Position numbers and translations under genes: made by a program. Positions 24,987 through 33,980 of a stretch of 64,000 bases of DNA are shown in pieces; position 1 is the first letter of the stretch; the number at the start of each line of letters is the position of its first letter. The stretch comes from Halogeometricum rufum. Lineage in GTDB: Archaea > Halobacteriota > Halobacteria > Halobacteriales > Haloferacaceae. Below the pieces are notes generated by a model, which had not been told where the DNA came from, made no database searches, and was given only the letters and a program-made list of their open reading frames with translations. The stretch spans positions 1,550,001 to 1,614,000 of the forward strand of contig NZ_FOYT01000001.1 in NCBI RefSeq assembly GCF_900112175.1, written 5' to 3'.

Positions 24987-25007
24987 CCCGTGACCGTCGG
25001 TCACGGG
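24987..25007. repeat. Perfect 9-bp hairpin between the two CPBP genes
   Basis: CCCGTGACC (24987-24995) and GGTCACGGG (24999-25007) around a three-base loop GTC, followed by GGAATCGTCCACCC. It could be a terminator for the upstream gene. It also looks like the stem-loop and tail often seen at the right end of haloarchaeal IS605/IS1341-type (tnpB) elements, so it may be a remnant; no transposase is present. Confidence 0.5.
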
Positions 25008-25128
25008 GAATCGTCCACCCGCCTCCCCGGGTGCGCTCACAGCGGGTTCGCTCCCGAGTCAGCGTTCGACCGAGTGCCGGGTGGGACGCCACCGTCGTTC
25101 TTACCAGCGGAGAACGAGCGACGCGATA

Positions 25129-26031
25129 ATGTCGACTCGTGTATATGTCTCCGATATGAACTCCGAGACGGGCTTTGGAACCGATGGTATCGGTACCGAA
25201 GAGGCGGACAACGAGGTGCGGAGACTCGGCCACCGGCGTACCTTCGGTCTCTTCGTGGTGGGTACGCTCGCGTACTCGTGGGGGCTGTGGGCCCTGCTCG
25301 TGTTCGACCTCGTTCCCGCGTCGATGACGACACCGCTCATCCTGCTCGGGGGGTTCGGACCGCTCGTCGGTGCACTGCTCACGCTCCGGCTCACGGGTTC
25401 GAGCATCCGCACGTGGCTTCGGTCGAACCTCCGCTACCGCATCCCGCTTCGATGGTACGCGCTCGCCATCGTCCTCCCGCCGCTCCTCATCGTCGTCTCC
25501 AGCGTCGTCTACGTCACCGTCTTCGACGCCTCCTACGCGTTCGACGAACTCGCTGCGCTCTGGATGTTCCCCCTCGGCCTCGTGCTGACGTTCCTCGTCG
25601 GCGGCGGGAACGAGGAACTGGGCTGGCGCGGGTTCGCTCAGCCGGCGCTCCAAGAGGGACTCTCGGCGTTCGCGTCGAGCGTACTCGTCGGACTCGTCTG
25701 GTTCGTCTGGCACGTTCCGCTGTTCTTCGTCCCCGGTAGCTCGCAGGCCGGCGTCCCGATGCTTCCCTACGCAATCGGGGTCCTCGCCACCGCGGTCGTA
25801 CTCGCCTGGCTCTACAACGCTACTGGGAGTCTCCTCATCCCGTGGCTGTATCACGCCAGTATCAACCCCGCTGGCGGGTACTTCCTGGCTGGCGTCGCCG
25901 GACTGAAGACGGTCTCTGGATACGGCACGTACGCGTTGCTCGTGGCGGTCGTCGCAGTCGCCCTGCTGGTCCACTACGGCCCGTCCGACCTCGCGAGTCG
26001 CGCCAAGGTCCGGCTCTCCGACTTGGTGTGA
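25129..26031 (+). CDS. CPBP family intramembrane glutamic protease (second copy)
   Basis: About 300 residues with eight membrane segments. The catalytic motifs are EELGWR (in GGGNEELGWRGFAQP), FVWHVPLFF and YHASIN. It shares the order and wording of these motifs with the neighbour at 24039, but the rest is divergent, so the two are not a recent duplication. The start is uncertain: MSTRVYVS at 25129 is used, MNSETGF at 25156 is equally possible. Substrate unknown; context is accessory cargo near tRNA-Trp. Confidence 0.86.
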   Translation: MSTRVYVSDMNSETGFGTDGIGTEEADNEVRRLGHRRTFGLFVVGTLAYSWGLWALLVFDLVPASMTTPLILLGGFGPLVGALLTLRLTGSSIRTWLRSNLRYRIPLRWYALAIVLPPLLIVVSSVVYVTVFDASYAFDELAALWMFPLGLVLTFLVGGGNEELGWRGFAQPALQEGLSAFASSVLVGLVWFVWHVPLFFVPGSSQAGVPMLPYAIGVLATAVVLAWLYNATGSLLIPWLYHASINPAGGYFLAGVAGLKTVSGYGTYALLVAVVAVALLVHYGPSDLASRAKVRLSDLV

Positions 26032-26120
26032 ACGGCCCCTACTCGAGGGCCGACCCCGACTCGCCGGCACGCTAGCCGTGGACAGTACGTTCATCTCGGT
26101 TCGCATCGAACCGTGTTCAC

Positions 26121-26549
26121 ATGCCCGACAACGTTCTCGTCGCCGTCGACGGCAGTCCGCTTTCGGAGCGAGCGCTCACGTACGCCATCGAGACCTTTCC
26201 GGACGCACAGCTCACTTCGATTTACGTCATCAATCCGATCGACTCGGTTATCGACGTGGAGGCCGGCGGCCTCCCGGTCGCCGACGACTGGTACGAGAAC
26301 GCGGAAGCCGAGGCGACCAGAATCCACCAGCGGGCCACGGACCTCGCGGCGGAACGGGGTATCGAACTCGACACCGTCACGGAAGTCGGAAAGCCGGCAC
26401 GGGAGATTCTCGAACGCGCCGACGACCACGACGTCGACCAGATTGTCATGGGCAGCCACGGCCGTTCGGGAATCGACCGTGCGCTCCTCGGGAGCGTCGC
26501 CGAGAGGGTCACCCGCCGAGCGCGGATTCCGGTGACTATCGTCAGCTGA
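26121..26549 (+). CDS. Universal stress protein (UspA family)
   Basis: A 142-residue single-domain protein. It opens with VLVAVDGSPLSERALTYAIE, and the ATP-binding motif GSHGRSGIDRALLGSVAERVTRRA is intact, so it is the nucleotide-binding type. UspA proteins act in the cytoplasm in stress responses. It stands between a CPBP protease and a metal ATPase on the same strand, with promoter-sized gaps, so it may be separately transcribed. Confidence 0.92.
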   Translation: MPDNVLVAVDGSPLSERALTYAIETFPDAQLTSIYVINPIDSVIDVEAGGLPVADDWYENAEAEATRIHQRATDLAAERGIELDTVTEVGKPAREILERADDHDVDQIVMGSHGRSGIDRALLGSVAERVTRRARIPVTIVS

Positions 26550-26641
26550 GCCGTCCGGACCGGAGGGAGTCTCGTCGTGTCGAGAATCCGCTCGCCCGCG
26601 GTGGGACGTGGACGCAGTGAACACCGACAATGCAAAATCGG

Positions 26642-26654
26642 CGTACACCGTACG
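26642..26654. promoter_or_regulatory. Palindrome CGTAC-ACC-GTACG before the metal ATPase
   Basis: A perfect 5+3+5 inverted repeat 10 bases before the preferred GTG start at 26665. Its position fits an operator for a metal-responsive repressor. No regulator gene is adjacent. Confidence 0.35.
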
Positions 26655-26664
26655 GAGAGAGTAC

Positions 26665-28845
26665 GTGACTGTTACTGAATCACCCCCGCTCTCGACGTGT
26701 TCCCTCCAGATCGAACGGCGGGGCGGTCGTGGCGAATCGGGGGCACGAGCAATCGAACGGCACCTCCGCGACACACCGGGCGTCCACGACGTCGACGTCT
26801 CCTTCCGAACGGGGAGCGTCCGGATCACCTACGACGGGAGCGCCACCTCCGAGGAACTGCTTCGAGAAGCCGTCCGCGACCGTGGTGTCTCGATTCGGGG
26901 AGCGTCCGACGCGGCGGCCGACGAGGTGACGTCCCGCTCGGAACTCAGACGAGAGGGGACGTTCGTCGGCCTGACGCTGGTGGGCATGGTGACCGGCTTG
27001 GCGACGGGGTGGCTCGACGGACCGCAACTCCTCGGGTGGGCCGGCTACGGCGTCGCGTACGTGTTCGGCGGGTGGTACGGCCTCAAGGGGGCTATCGAGA
27101 CGCTCCGACACCGCGCGGTCGACATCGACCTGCTGATGATCGTCGCCGCACTCGGCGCGCTCTCCATCGGGGCCCCGTTCGAGGGCGCGATGCTCCTGTT
27201 CCTGTTCTCGCTGTCGAACACGCTCCAGCACTACGCCATCGGTCGCTCGCGACGGGCCATCGAGTCCCTCGTCGAGATGCGCCCGGACGAAGCGCAGGTC
27301 CTGCGCGACGGCGAGGAAGTCACCGTCCCCATCGACGACGTCGCCGTCGGCGACGTGTTCGTCGTCCGCCCCGGCGACAGAATCCCGCTCGACGGCGTCG
27401 TCACGTCCGGCGAGGGGACGGTCGACCAGGCCTCCCTGACCGGCGAGTCCGTCCCCGTGCCGAAGGAACCCGGCGACGAGGTGTTCGGCGGCACGATAAA
27501 CGAGAGCGGGAGCCTCGAAATCGAGGTCACGCGGCGGGCCCACGAGTCGGCGATCACCCGCCTCATCCACATGGTCGAAGAGGCCCAGAGCGAGAAAGCG
27601 CCGACGCAACGCCTCATCGACCGTCTCGAACAGCCGTACGTCCTCGGCGTGTTCGCGCTCACGGTCGCGGCCATCGCAGTTCCGCTCGCCCTCGGGAGCG
27701 AGTTCACCGGGACGTTCTACCGGGCGATGACGCTCATGGTCGCCGCCTCGCCGTGTGCGGTCATCATCTCGACGCCCGCGGCGGTCCTCTCGGCGATCGC
27801 GTCCGGGGGTAGGCAGGGCGTCCTGTTCAAGGGCGGCGAACACGTCGAGACCGCGGCGCGCATCGACGCCGTCGCCTTCGACAAGACCGGCACGCTCACG
27901 CGGGGCGACACGCAGTTGACCGACGTGTTCGTCCGCGAGGGGTCGGGGGACCGGACGCCGAGCGAGGACGAACTGCTCTCCCTCGCGGCCGCGGTGCAGG
28001 CCCGCTCGGAACACCACCTCGCTCGGGCGACGGTGGCGGCGGCGGACGCTCGGTCGCTCGACGTCACCGACGCGGAGCGCTTCCAGTCGGTCGCCGGGAA
28101 AGGGGTCAACGCGGACGTCGACGGGGAGACCGTCCACATCGGGAACCGCAGTTACTTCGAGACCGTCCTCGGCGACGCGGCAATCGACGGGCTCGAACCC
28201 GGCCTCGATCGACTCCGGACGCTGGAGGCGGAGGGGAAGACGGGCGTCCTGGTCGCTCGGGAGCATCACGGCGAGGTCGGCGTGGTCGGGTGGCTCGCCT
28301 TCACCGACACCGTTCGGCCAAACGCGGCCGAGATGGTCGAGAAGCTCCGCTCGCTCGGTGTGGAGCACATCGTCATGCTGACGGGCGACAACGAGCGCGT
28401 CGCACGGCGAATCGCCGACGAGGTCGGCATCGACGAGGTGCAGGCGGAACTGCTGCCGGAGCAGAAAGTGGCGACCATCGAAGAACTGGTCGAGCGATAC
28501 GAGAACGTGGCGATGGTCGGCGACGGCGTCAACGACGCGCCCGCACTCGCCACGGCGAGTCTCGGCATCGCGATGGGCGGTGCGGGGACCGACGTCGCTC
28601 TCGACACCGCCGACGTGGTGCTGATGGGCGACGACCTCAGCAAGATACCCTACGTTCTGGGTCTCGGCCGCAAGACCCGCCGGACGCTCACCGTCAACCT
28701 CGCCATCGCCTTCGGCGCGATTGCGCTCATGGTCGGCACGATTCTCGTCCGAGGCATCCCGCTCCCACTCGCCGTGGTCGGTCACGAGGGCTCGACGGTC
28801 CTGGTCTCGCTGAACGGTCTCCGGTTGCTCGGCTTCCGCGGGTGA
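26665..28845 (+). CDS. P1B-type metal-transporting ATPase (P1B-4-like)
   Basis: About 726 residues from the GTG at 26665, chosen because GGAGAG precedes it; a longer frame starts at 26608 with atypical codons. The N-terminal metal-binding-like domain is degenerate: its fold is recognisable (TPGVHDVDVSFRTGSVRITYDG) but CxxC is replaced by CSLQIERR. The core has the TGES loop, SPC at 362-364 in the ion channel, the phosphorylated Asp406 (DKTGTLT), and GDGVND. HEGST at 707 in the last segments together with SPC marks the P1B-4 subgroup, which exports Co2+, Fe2+ or similar metals. Final gene of the accessory block. Confidence 0.9.
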   Translation: MTVTESPPLSTCSLQIERRGGRGESGARAIERHLRDTPGVHDVDVSFRTGSVRITYDGSATSEELLREAVRDRGVSIRGASDAAADEVTSRSELRREGTFVGLTLVGMVTGLATGWLDGPQLLGWAGYGVAYVFGGWYGLKGAIETLRHRAVDIDLLMIVAALGALSIGAPFEGAMLLFLFSLSNTLQHYAIGRSRRAIESLVEMRPDEAQVLRDGEEVTVPIDDVAVGDVFVVRPGDRIPLDGVVTSGEGTVDQASLTGESVPVPKEPGDEVFGGTINESGSLEIEVTRRAHESAITRLIHMVEEAQSEKAPTQRLIDRLEQPYVLGVFALTVAAIAVPLALGSEFTGTFYRAMTLMVAASPCAVIISTPAAVLSAIASGGRQGVLFKGGEHVETAARIDAVAFDKTGTLTRGDTQLTDVFVREGSGDRTPSEDELLSLAAAVQARSEHHLARATVAAADARSLDVTDAERFQSVAGKGVNADVDGETVHIGNRSYFETVLGDAAIDGLEPGLDRLRTLEAEGKTGVLVAREHHGEVGVVGWLAFTDTVRPNAAEMVEKLRSLGVEHIVMLTGDNERVARRIADEVGIDEVQAELLPEQKVATIEELVERYENVAMVGDGVNDAPALATASLGIAMGGAGTDVALDTADVVLMGDDLSKIPYVLGLGRKTRRTLTVNLAIAFGAIALMVGTILVRGIPLPLAVVGHEGSTVLVSLNGLRLLGFRG

Positions 28846-28989
28846 GCGGTTCGCAGGACGGACACACGTCACGCGAACCGTTCGTCGTCGCCAGTTCGGC
28901 CGCGCGTCGCTATCGCGCGCCGCCGGACGGTTTCGACGACGAAGAGACCCCGAAGCGGTGCGTCCGAGACGGCTCCTCGCCCCCGGGCG

Positions 28990-29703
28990 TCACCGACGCC
29001 GGCCGACGAACACCGTCTCCTCGCCGCCGAACGCGGGCGGTATCTCGCGGGAGTGGACGCTGACGACGTCGTACCCAGCGTCGCCGACCGCCGCCGACGT
29101 CTCCGCCGGGTGGTAGTCGACGCCGCCGGGGACGGCGTGGTGTTCGACCACCAGCGAACGCGGCGACTGGTCGGAGTCGTCGAGAGCGTCCAGGATGGCC
29201 AACTCCGCGCCGTCGACGTCGACGACGAGCACGTCCGGCGAACCGACGTCGTCGAGTGGCACCGCGTCGCCCACGTCGTCGCCGCGGGTGCTGCCCTCCG
29301 TCTCGACGACGCTGTGGCGGACGGTCACCCGTTCGCCGACGCCGTTCAGTTCCACCGTCTGCTCGGCCCGTTCGGCCGCCTCGCCGGCCGCCTCGAAGCA
29401 GACGACGGACCCCGAGTCGCCCGCTTCCTCGGCCGCGATGACCGACGAGACGCCGAACCCGCCGCCCACGATGACGACGTCGTCGCCGAGCGAGACGGTC
29501 TGCCGAAGCGCACCGATGAGGGCCGCCTCGTAGTGGGACTTCGAGTCGGCCAGCGTCGGCCACGGGAACCGGCCGCCCGCGGGCCGCGGGACGCGGACGC
29601 CCGCGAACCGGACCGTCGGCCACGGAACGACCTCCTCGATGAGACTCCTCGCCACGTTACTCGACACGGCACTCACCTCGACTGACGGCGACGCGACGTC
29701 CAC
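28990..29703 (-). CDS. FkbM-family SAM-dependent methyltransferase
   Basis: A 237-residue protein with a Rossmann methyltransferase core: motif I in VVIVGGGFGVSSVIAAEEAG, the SAM-ribose acidic end in VVCFEAAGEAAERAEQ, and the FkbM hallmark VLVVDVDGAELAIL. Such enzymes methylate sugars, glycans or lipids. It starts with GTG (29703) and stands alone on the minus strand. The substrate cannot be assigned. Confidence 0.8.
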   Translation of the reverse strand: MDVASPSVEVSAVSSNVARSLIEEVVPWPTVRFAGVRVPRPAGGRFPWPTLADSKSHYEAALIGALRQTVSLGDDVVIVGGGFGVSSVIAAEEAGDSGSVVCFEAAGEAAERAEQTVELNGVGERVTVRHSVVETEGSTRGDDVGDAVPLDDVGSPDVLVVDVDGAELAILDALDDSDQSPRSLVVEHHAVPGGVDYHPAETSAAVGDAGYDVVSVHSREIPPAFGGEETVFVGRRR

Positions 29704-29885
29704 GAGGCGTACGTCCCCCGACTGCCGACTCGTGTCCTCGCCCGATAGACTGGTTGTTCGATGAACTCATATCTTCGTGTCTGACGGAAATTCGTTCGTA
29801 CGTGTATAATAAGCCTTCCGTCAAATTATCACGTGTGAAAACAGCGGACCGCCGAGCGTCGTGCGAATGCGTCGGTGTGGGGACG

Positions 29886-30161
29886 TCAGTCCCGCGATTC
29901 GGCGTCCAGTTCGAACTCGACGTCGCCGTCGGAGGTGACGGTGACCTGTCCGCCCTCGTAGTCGAATCGTAACTCGAACTCGGCGTTCTCGGCGCGGAGC
30001 AGGTTCTCGATGGCCTCGGGGTCCGTCACCCGCGAGAGCGGTTCGAGTTCCGTCGGTCGACACCCGTTCGCTTCGGCGACGCGGGTGACGATCGCGAGCG
30101 TCGTTCGGTTCTCGGTCGGTTCCTTCGGTTCGTGCGTCTCTGACGACTTCGTGTGCCTCAT
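29886..30161 (-). CDS. HalOD1 output-domain protein
   Basis: A 91-residue protein that is one HalOD1 domain: a helical part (IVTRVAEANGCRPTELEPLSRVTDPEAIENLL) followed by beta strands (AEFELRFDYEGGQVTVTSDGDVEFEL). HalOD1 is a haloarchaea-specific output domain of signalling proteins. As a stand-alone copy it would need a separate sensor. The upstream gap (30162-30370) contains AT-rich promoter sequence and no other gene. Confidence 0.85.
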   Translation of the reverse strand: MRHTKSSETHEPKEPTENRTTLAIVTRVAEANGCRPTELEPLSRVTDPEAIENLLRAENAEFELRFDYEGGQVTVTSDGDVEFELDAESRD

Positions 30162-30370
30162 CTATCGTTTCCCACCTGCAGTCCCCCGCGCCCGGGTTCG
30201 GTTCGAGCCTCCGTGCAGAGACACTCGCGGCGAAAGACTGCCGTACAGATGCAATCCTCTACCGGAGTGAGATAATCTTTTTCGTTGCCGTTCGGGCCTG
30301 ACACCTCGAAATCAAGAGTTGCGCGAAGCTTCGACTGGCGGCGTGGTCCGGCTACCACCGAGCGCGCCCC

Positions 30371-31156
30371 TCAGTCGTCGGCGACTTCGGCGTGGACGTG
30401 GTCGAACTCGACGTCGGTGCCGTCCTCGCGGCAGACTTCGAGGGCGTGTTTGGCGGCGAACCCGGCCTCGTGGGCGTTCCGGCCGGTGCCGACGCCCACC
30501 TTGAGTTCGACGCCGGCTTCGGCCTCGACGTGGCGTATGGCGTCCCGGTACTCCGCCTCCGTCGTGTCCGGGCAGACGGAGATGATGTTGTCGCCGCCGA
30601 CGAAGAACGAGAGCGAGTCGTACTCCTCGCGGAGGTAGCGCATCAGCGTGGCGTACCCCTGCTCTATCTGGATGAACGAGTCGAACTCGTTGAGGCGGTC
30701 GGTGTATTTGCCCGTCGCGTCGTTCACGTCGAAGTGGGCTATCTGCACGTCGCTGTCGGTTCGGTCGGACTCGGGGAGGGCGTCGCCCGACAGCACTTCG
30801 CGGCGTTCACCGTCCTGTGCGCTTCCGGCGTGTTGGAGACCCGCCGTCCCCGCTTCGAGCGCTTCGATGGGCGAAGCGTCGACGCCGATACCGAGGCTAA
30901 TCGTCACCGGATACCGGTTCGCGATAGACTCCTGCAGCAGTTCGTGGTCGGCGTCGTCGAGGCCGTTCGTGACGGCCACCATGTTGTCGAAGCGGGTGAA
31001 GAACGCGTACCCGTCGCGACTCCCGACGAACTGTGCGATGTCGGCGAACAGTCGGGACTGGAGCGTCTGGAGGTCCATCTCTCGGCGCGGCTCCGGCGTC
31101 ACCGTCCACGGACCGTAGTTGTCTATCTGAACGAGCGAGAGCTGCGTGTTCGTCAC
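30371..31156 (-). CDS. gch3: GTP cyclohydrolase III (archaeal, FAPy-forming)
   Basis: A 261-residue enzyme converting GTP to the formylamino-pyrimidine nucleotide that starts archaeal riboflavin and F420 synthesis. The MJ0145-type fold has two ferredoxin-like halves: FFTRFDNMVAVTNG in the first and LSFFVGGDNIISVCPD in the second, with acidic metal-binding residues. The family N-terminus (TNTQLSLVQIDNYGPWT) fixes the start at the GTG at 31156; the open frame upstream is unrelated sequence. Confidence 0.93.
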   Translation of the reverse strand: MTNTQLSLVQIDNYGPWTVTPEPRREMDLQTLQSRLFADIAQFVGSRDGYAFFTRFDNMVAVTNGLDDADHELLQESIANRYPVTISLGIGVDASPIEALEAGTAGLQHAGSAQDGERREVLSGDALPESDRTDSDVQIAHFDVNDATGKYTDRLNEFDSFIQIEQGYATLMRYLREEYDSLSFFVGGDNIISVCPDTTEAEYRDAIRHVEAEAGVELKVGVGTGRNAHEAGFAAKHALEVCREDGTDVEFDHVHAEVADD

Positions 31157-31262
31157 GAGCGACAAGAAGGGGTTCGAGCATATCGTTTCTTTGGTTCCGC
31201 GCGTGAGCGCCGCTATCCGTAGGGTATTCAACCGGCCGTCGCCGGCCGCCCGTCGCGCACGG

Positions 31263-31535
31263 CTAGTCCAGATACCGCCGTCTGACGACCCGTTCGTGGA
31301 GGATGTCCAGCGTCAACCACGCCACCACCCACGCCACGACGCCGACGAAGACGATGAGCGTCGTCGACAGCAGCGGGACCACGTTCGCGACGTCGACGAG
31401 CGCCGAGTACGCGAGGAACACGGAGACCATCGTGATAGCGAGTCCCACCGCGCCGAGCGCGTAGTGGTTCCGTACCGCGTGCGGGTACTCACCGGCCGAT
31501 TCCTCATCGCCCGTACTCACGACGAAGACGTTCAT
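31263..31535 (-). CDS. Two-pass membrane protein, unknown function
   Basis: About 90 residues, with segments YALGAVGLAITMVSVFLAYSALV and VVPLLSTTLIVFVGVVAWVVAWL and a basic C-terminus (HERVVRRRYLD). The start MNVFVVSTG at 31535 is preferred over codons 24 bases further out because AT-rich promoter sequence lies directly before it. No family recognised. Confidence 0.65.
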   Translation of the reverse strand: MNVFVVSTGDEESAGEYPHAVRNHYALGAVGLAITMVSVFLAYSALVDVANVVPLLSTTLIVFVGVVAWVVAWLTLDILHERVVRRRYLD

Positions 31536-31641
31536 ACCTATTATTTGGCATACATACACATAGAGCTATCTCCGGTTCTCGGCGGCGGAGAGACTCGCCG
31601 CTCCCAATCGCTTAACGGTCGGAGCGCCCCTAGGGAGACCG

Positions 31642-32427
31642 ATGAACTACCGAGGCGTCGTCCTCGACGTGGACGGGACCGTAGTGCGCGGCGACGAACC
31701 GATACCGGGGGCGGCAGCCGGTCTGGACGCCATCGACGCGGCCGGCGTCGACCGCGTGTTCGTGTCGAACAATCCCACCAAGCGACCCGCGGCGTACGTC
31801 GACCGGTTCGCTCGCGCCGGGTTCGAGGTGGCCGCGTCGGAGGTGATAACCGCGGGGACGGTCACCACGCGCTACCTGCGCGAGGAACGCCCGGACGACG
31901 ACCTGTTCGTCGTCGGCGAGTCCGGACTGGTCGAGATACTCACCGAAGCCGGACTCTCGGTCGTCGGCGTCGACGACGACCCGGACGCACTCGTCGCGAG
32001 CGTGGACGAGGCGTTCGACTACCGCACGCTCTGCGAGGCGCTCTGGACGCTCTCGGACGACGACGTGGCGTTCGTCGGCACCGACCCGGACGTCGTCATC
32101 CCCGCCGTCGGCCGCGACGTGCCCGGGTCCGGAGCCATCATCAACGCCATCGCCGGGGTCGCCGAACGCGACCCGGAGGTCGTGTTGGGCAAACCCTCCG
32201 ACACGGCCCGCGAGATGGTCCTCGAACACCTCGGCGTGCCGCCGGAGTCGATTCTCGTCGTCGGCGACAGACTCGACACCGACATCGCACTCGGGGAACG
32301 GGCGGGCATGACGACGGCACTCGTCAAGACGGGCGTCACCGACGACGAGACGCTGGCCGCGTCGTCCATCACGCCCGACCACGTCCTCGATTCGCTCGGC
32401 GACGTCGGGCGGTTGCTGTCGGACTGA
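31642..32427 (+). CDS. HAD superfamily (class IIA, NagD-like) phosphatase
   Basis: A 261-residue hydrolase. Motif I is VVLDVDGTVVRG with nucleophile Asp in DVDGT, motif II VFVSNNPTKRP, motif III lies near VLGKPSD, and motif IV VVGDRLDTDIALG. A class IIA cap sits between motifs II and III. These enzymes dephosphorylate small phosphorylated metabolites; the substrate is not known. Complete for the family. Confidence 0.92.
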   Translation: MNYRGVVLDVDGTVVRGDEPIPGAAAGLDAIDAAGVDRVFVSNNPTKRPAAYVDRFARAGFEVAASEVITAGTVTTRYLREERPDDDLFVVGESGLVEILTEAGLSVVGVDDDPDALVASVDEAFDYRTLCEALWTLSDDDVAFVGTDPDVVIPAVGRDVPGSGAIINAIAGVAERDPEVVLGKPSDTAREMVLEHLGVPPESILVVGDRLDTDIALGERAGMTTALVKTGVTDDETLAASSITPDHVLDSLGDVGRLLSD

Positions 32428-32488
32428 CCCGCGTAACTGGACGAATCGTTAAGGGTTCTGCGGACGCAGCTCTCGGTGGGTGACACCA

Positions 32489-33079
32489 ATGGGCAAGAAG
32501 CTACTGATGCTGGTCGGCGACTTCGGCGAAGACTACGAGACGATGGTGCCGTTTCAGGCGCTCCAGATGGTCGGCCACGAGGTGGACGCCGTCTGTCCGG
32601 AGAAGTCCGCGGGCGAGACGGTGAAGACGGCCATCCACGACTTCCGCGGCGACCAGACGTATCTGGAGGAACGCGGGCACGACTTCGAGGTGACCGCGAC
32701 GTTCGACGAGGTGGACCCGGCCGAGTACGACGGCCTCGTCGTCCCCGGCGGACGCGCGCCGGAGTACCTCCGGACGTACGAGGAGGTACTCGACGTGGTC
32801 CGGCACTTCTTCGAGGCGGAGAAGCCGGTGGCGACGCTCTGTCACGGCCCGCAGATTCTGGCCGCGGCGGGCGTCCTCGACGGCTACGAGATGACCTCTT
32901 ACCCGGCCGTCCGCCCGGAGGTGGAGGCGGCGGGCTGTTCGTGGGTGGACGAGGTGACCGTCGACGACAACCTCGTCACCGCGCAGGCGTGGCCGGACCA
33001 CGCCGAGTGGCTGGCGGAGTTCCTGAAACTCCTCGGAACGGAGGTTTCGGAGGCCGAACCCGCCGCAGCGGACGACTGA
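32489..33079 (+). CDS. DJ-1/PfpI family protein
   Basis: A 196-residue glutamine-amidotransferase-like protein. The nucleophile elbow Cys is in [14 protein letters not shown], the nearby acidic residue in [12 protein letters not shown], and the N-terminal strand [23 protein letters not shown] is typical. Relatives act as peptidases, deglycases or chaperones. The start ATG at 32489 is preferred to a GTG three codons upstream. A short hairpin (GAGGCG/CGCCTC) follows the stop. Confidence 0.9.
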   Translation: MGKKLLMLVGDFGEDYETMVPFQALQMVGHEVDAVCPEKSAGETVKTAIHDFRGDQTYLEERGHDFEVTATFDEVDPAEYDGLVVPGGRAPEYLRTYEEVLDVVRHFFEAEKPVATLCHGPQILAAAGVLDGYEMTSYPAVRPEVEAAGCSWVDEVTVDDNLVTAQAWPDHAEWLAEFLKLLGTEVSEAEPAAADD

Positions 33080-33134
33080 GGCGTTACCTCGCCTCCGAGT
33101 CGTATCTTCTCGTGGACGAGAATGTCTGACAAAG

Positions 33135-33142
33135 CTTTATAC
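33135..33142 (+). promoter_or_regulatory. TATA box for the 57-aa gene
   Basis: CTTTATAC, centred 27 bases before the ATG at 33166, predicting a leaderless transcript and supporting this short gene. Confidence 0.55.
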
Positions 33143-33165
33143 GTGGGTGTGCGGTACTGAGTAGC

Positions 33166-33339
33166 ATGGAAGGTCAGCCGAATAGCCCGTACGTCTTCGA
33201 CGGAGACGCCGAAGAACTGCGTGGATGGTACGTCTCACGGGACGAAGTGGAAGAAACGGACAGTTACGACCCCGAAGAACGCGAAGTCGTCATCGTGGAG
33301 GGGCAAGCCATGAGTTACCGGGCGTACCACAGACGCTGA
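33166..33339 (+). CDS. 57-aa acidic protein, unknown function
   Basis: Read by hand. It encodes 57 residues starting MEGQPNSPYVFDGDAEELRG and ending MSYRAYHRR, with central WYVSRDEVEETDSYDPEERE and VVIVEG. Composition (acidic, many Glu/Asp), codon use and the well-placed TATA box support a real gene. No cysteines or membrane segment. Function unknown; likely a conserved haloarchaeal small protein. Confidence 0.65.
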   Translation: MEGQPNSPYVFDGDAEELRGWYVSRDEVEETDSYDPEEREVVIVEGQAMSYRAYHRR

Positions 33340-33442
33340 CACTCCTGTCCCGGACCGGCCGGGACCTCTCCAGTTCGGAACGCCGTCGCTCGGCGAGCGA
33401 CGAGTAAAGAAAGAACGGGGGTGAACGCTGCGGAGTCGGACG

Positions 33443-33841
33443 TCAGAACGCGCCGCCGTGGACTTCGATTTCGGCGTAGAGCCCCTCGCGGAGCGCAGAG
33501 TGGACGTGGCAGATGTCCTTCGCGCGCGTGACGATTTCGTCGAACTCGTCGTCGTCGAGGTCCGCTTCCACGTGGATGGCGAAGCGAATCCCCGTCAGGT
33601 CGTCGTCGTCGTCCAGGTCGGCGTCGGCGTCGATCTGAATCTTGCCCAGGTCGTCGTGACCGCGCTGCTGGCCGCCGACGCGGAAGGCCGGCAGGAAGCA
33701 CGACGCGTAGTCCGCGACGAGGACGGCGTTCGGGTTCGGTCCCTGCTCGTCGGTGGCGTCGATGGTGAGTTCGAAGTCGCCGACCTGACTCGTGGAGGCG
33801 AAGCCCTCTTCGCTAACGGTGGAAGTTTCGATGTCGCTCAT
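33443..33841 (-). CDS. OsmC/Ohr family protein
   Basis: A 132-residue protein with the two OsmC cysteines: YASCFLPAFRVGGQQRG and AKDICHVHSALREG. OsmC-family enzymes reduce organic hydroperoxides by these paired thiols as a dimer in the cytoplasm. A TATA-like stretch lies about 33 bases before the ATG. Substrate not known, and some relatives are not peroxidases. Confidence 0.9.
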   Translation of the reverse strand: MSDIETSTVSEEGFASTSQVGDFELTIDATDEQGPNPNAVLVADYASCFLPAFRVGGQQRGHDDLGKIQIDADADLDDDDDLTGIRFAIHVEADLDDDEFDEIVTRAKDICHVHSALREGLYAEIEVHGGAF

Positions 33842-33980
33842 GCGTCCGATAAGTGGACCGCCGGCGTCCTAAAAGTTGCTCACTCAGCAAAAGCCGAACG
33901 AGCCCGCCGCCCGGTCCGCACCGGAATCAGTTCTGAGAATCAGATAGCCTAGATATATGTATCTATAATATAAACTCACG

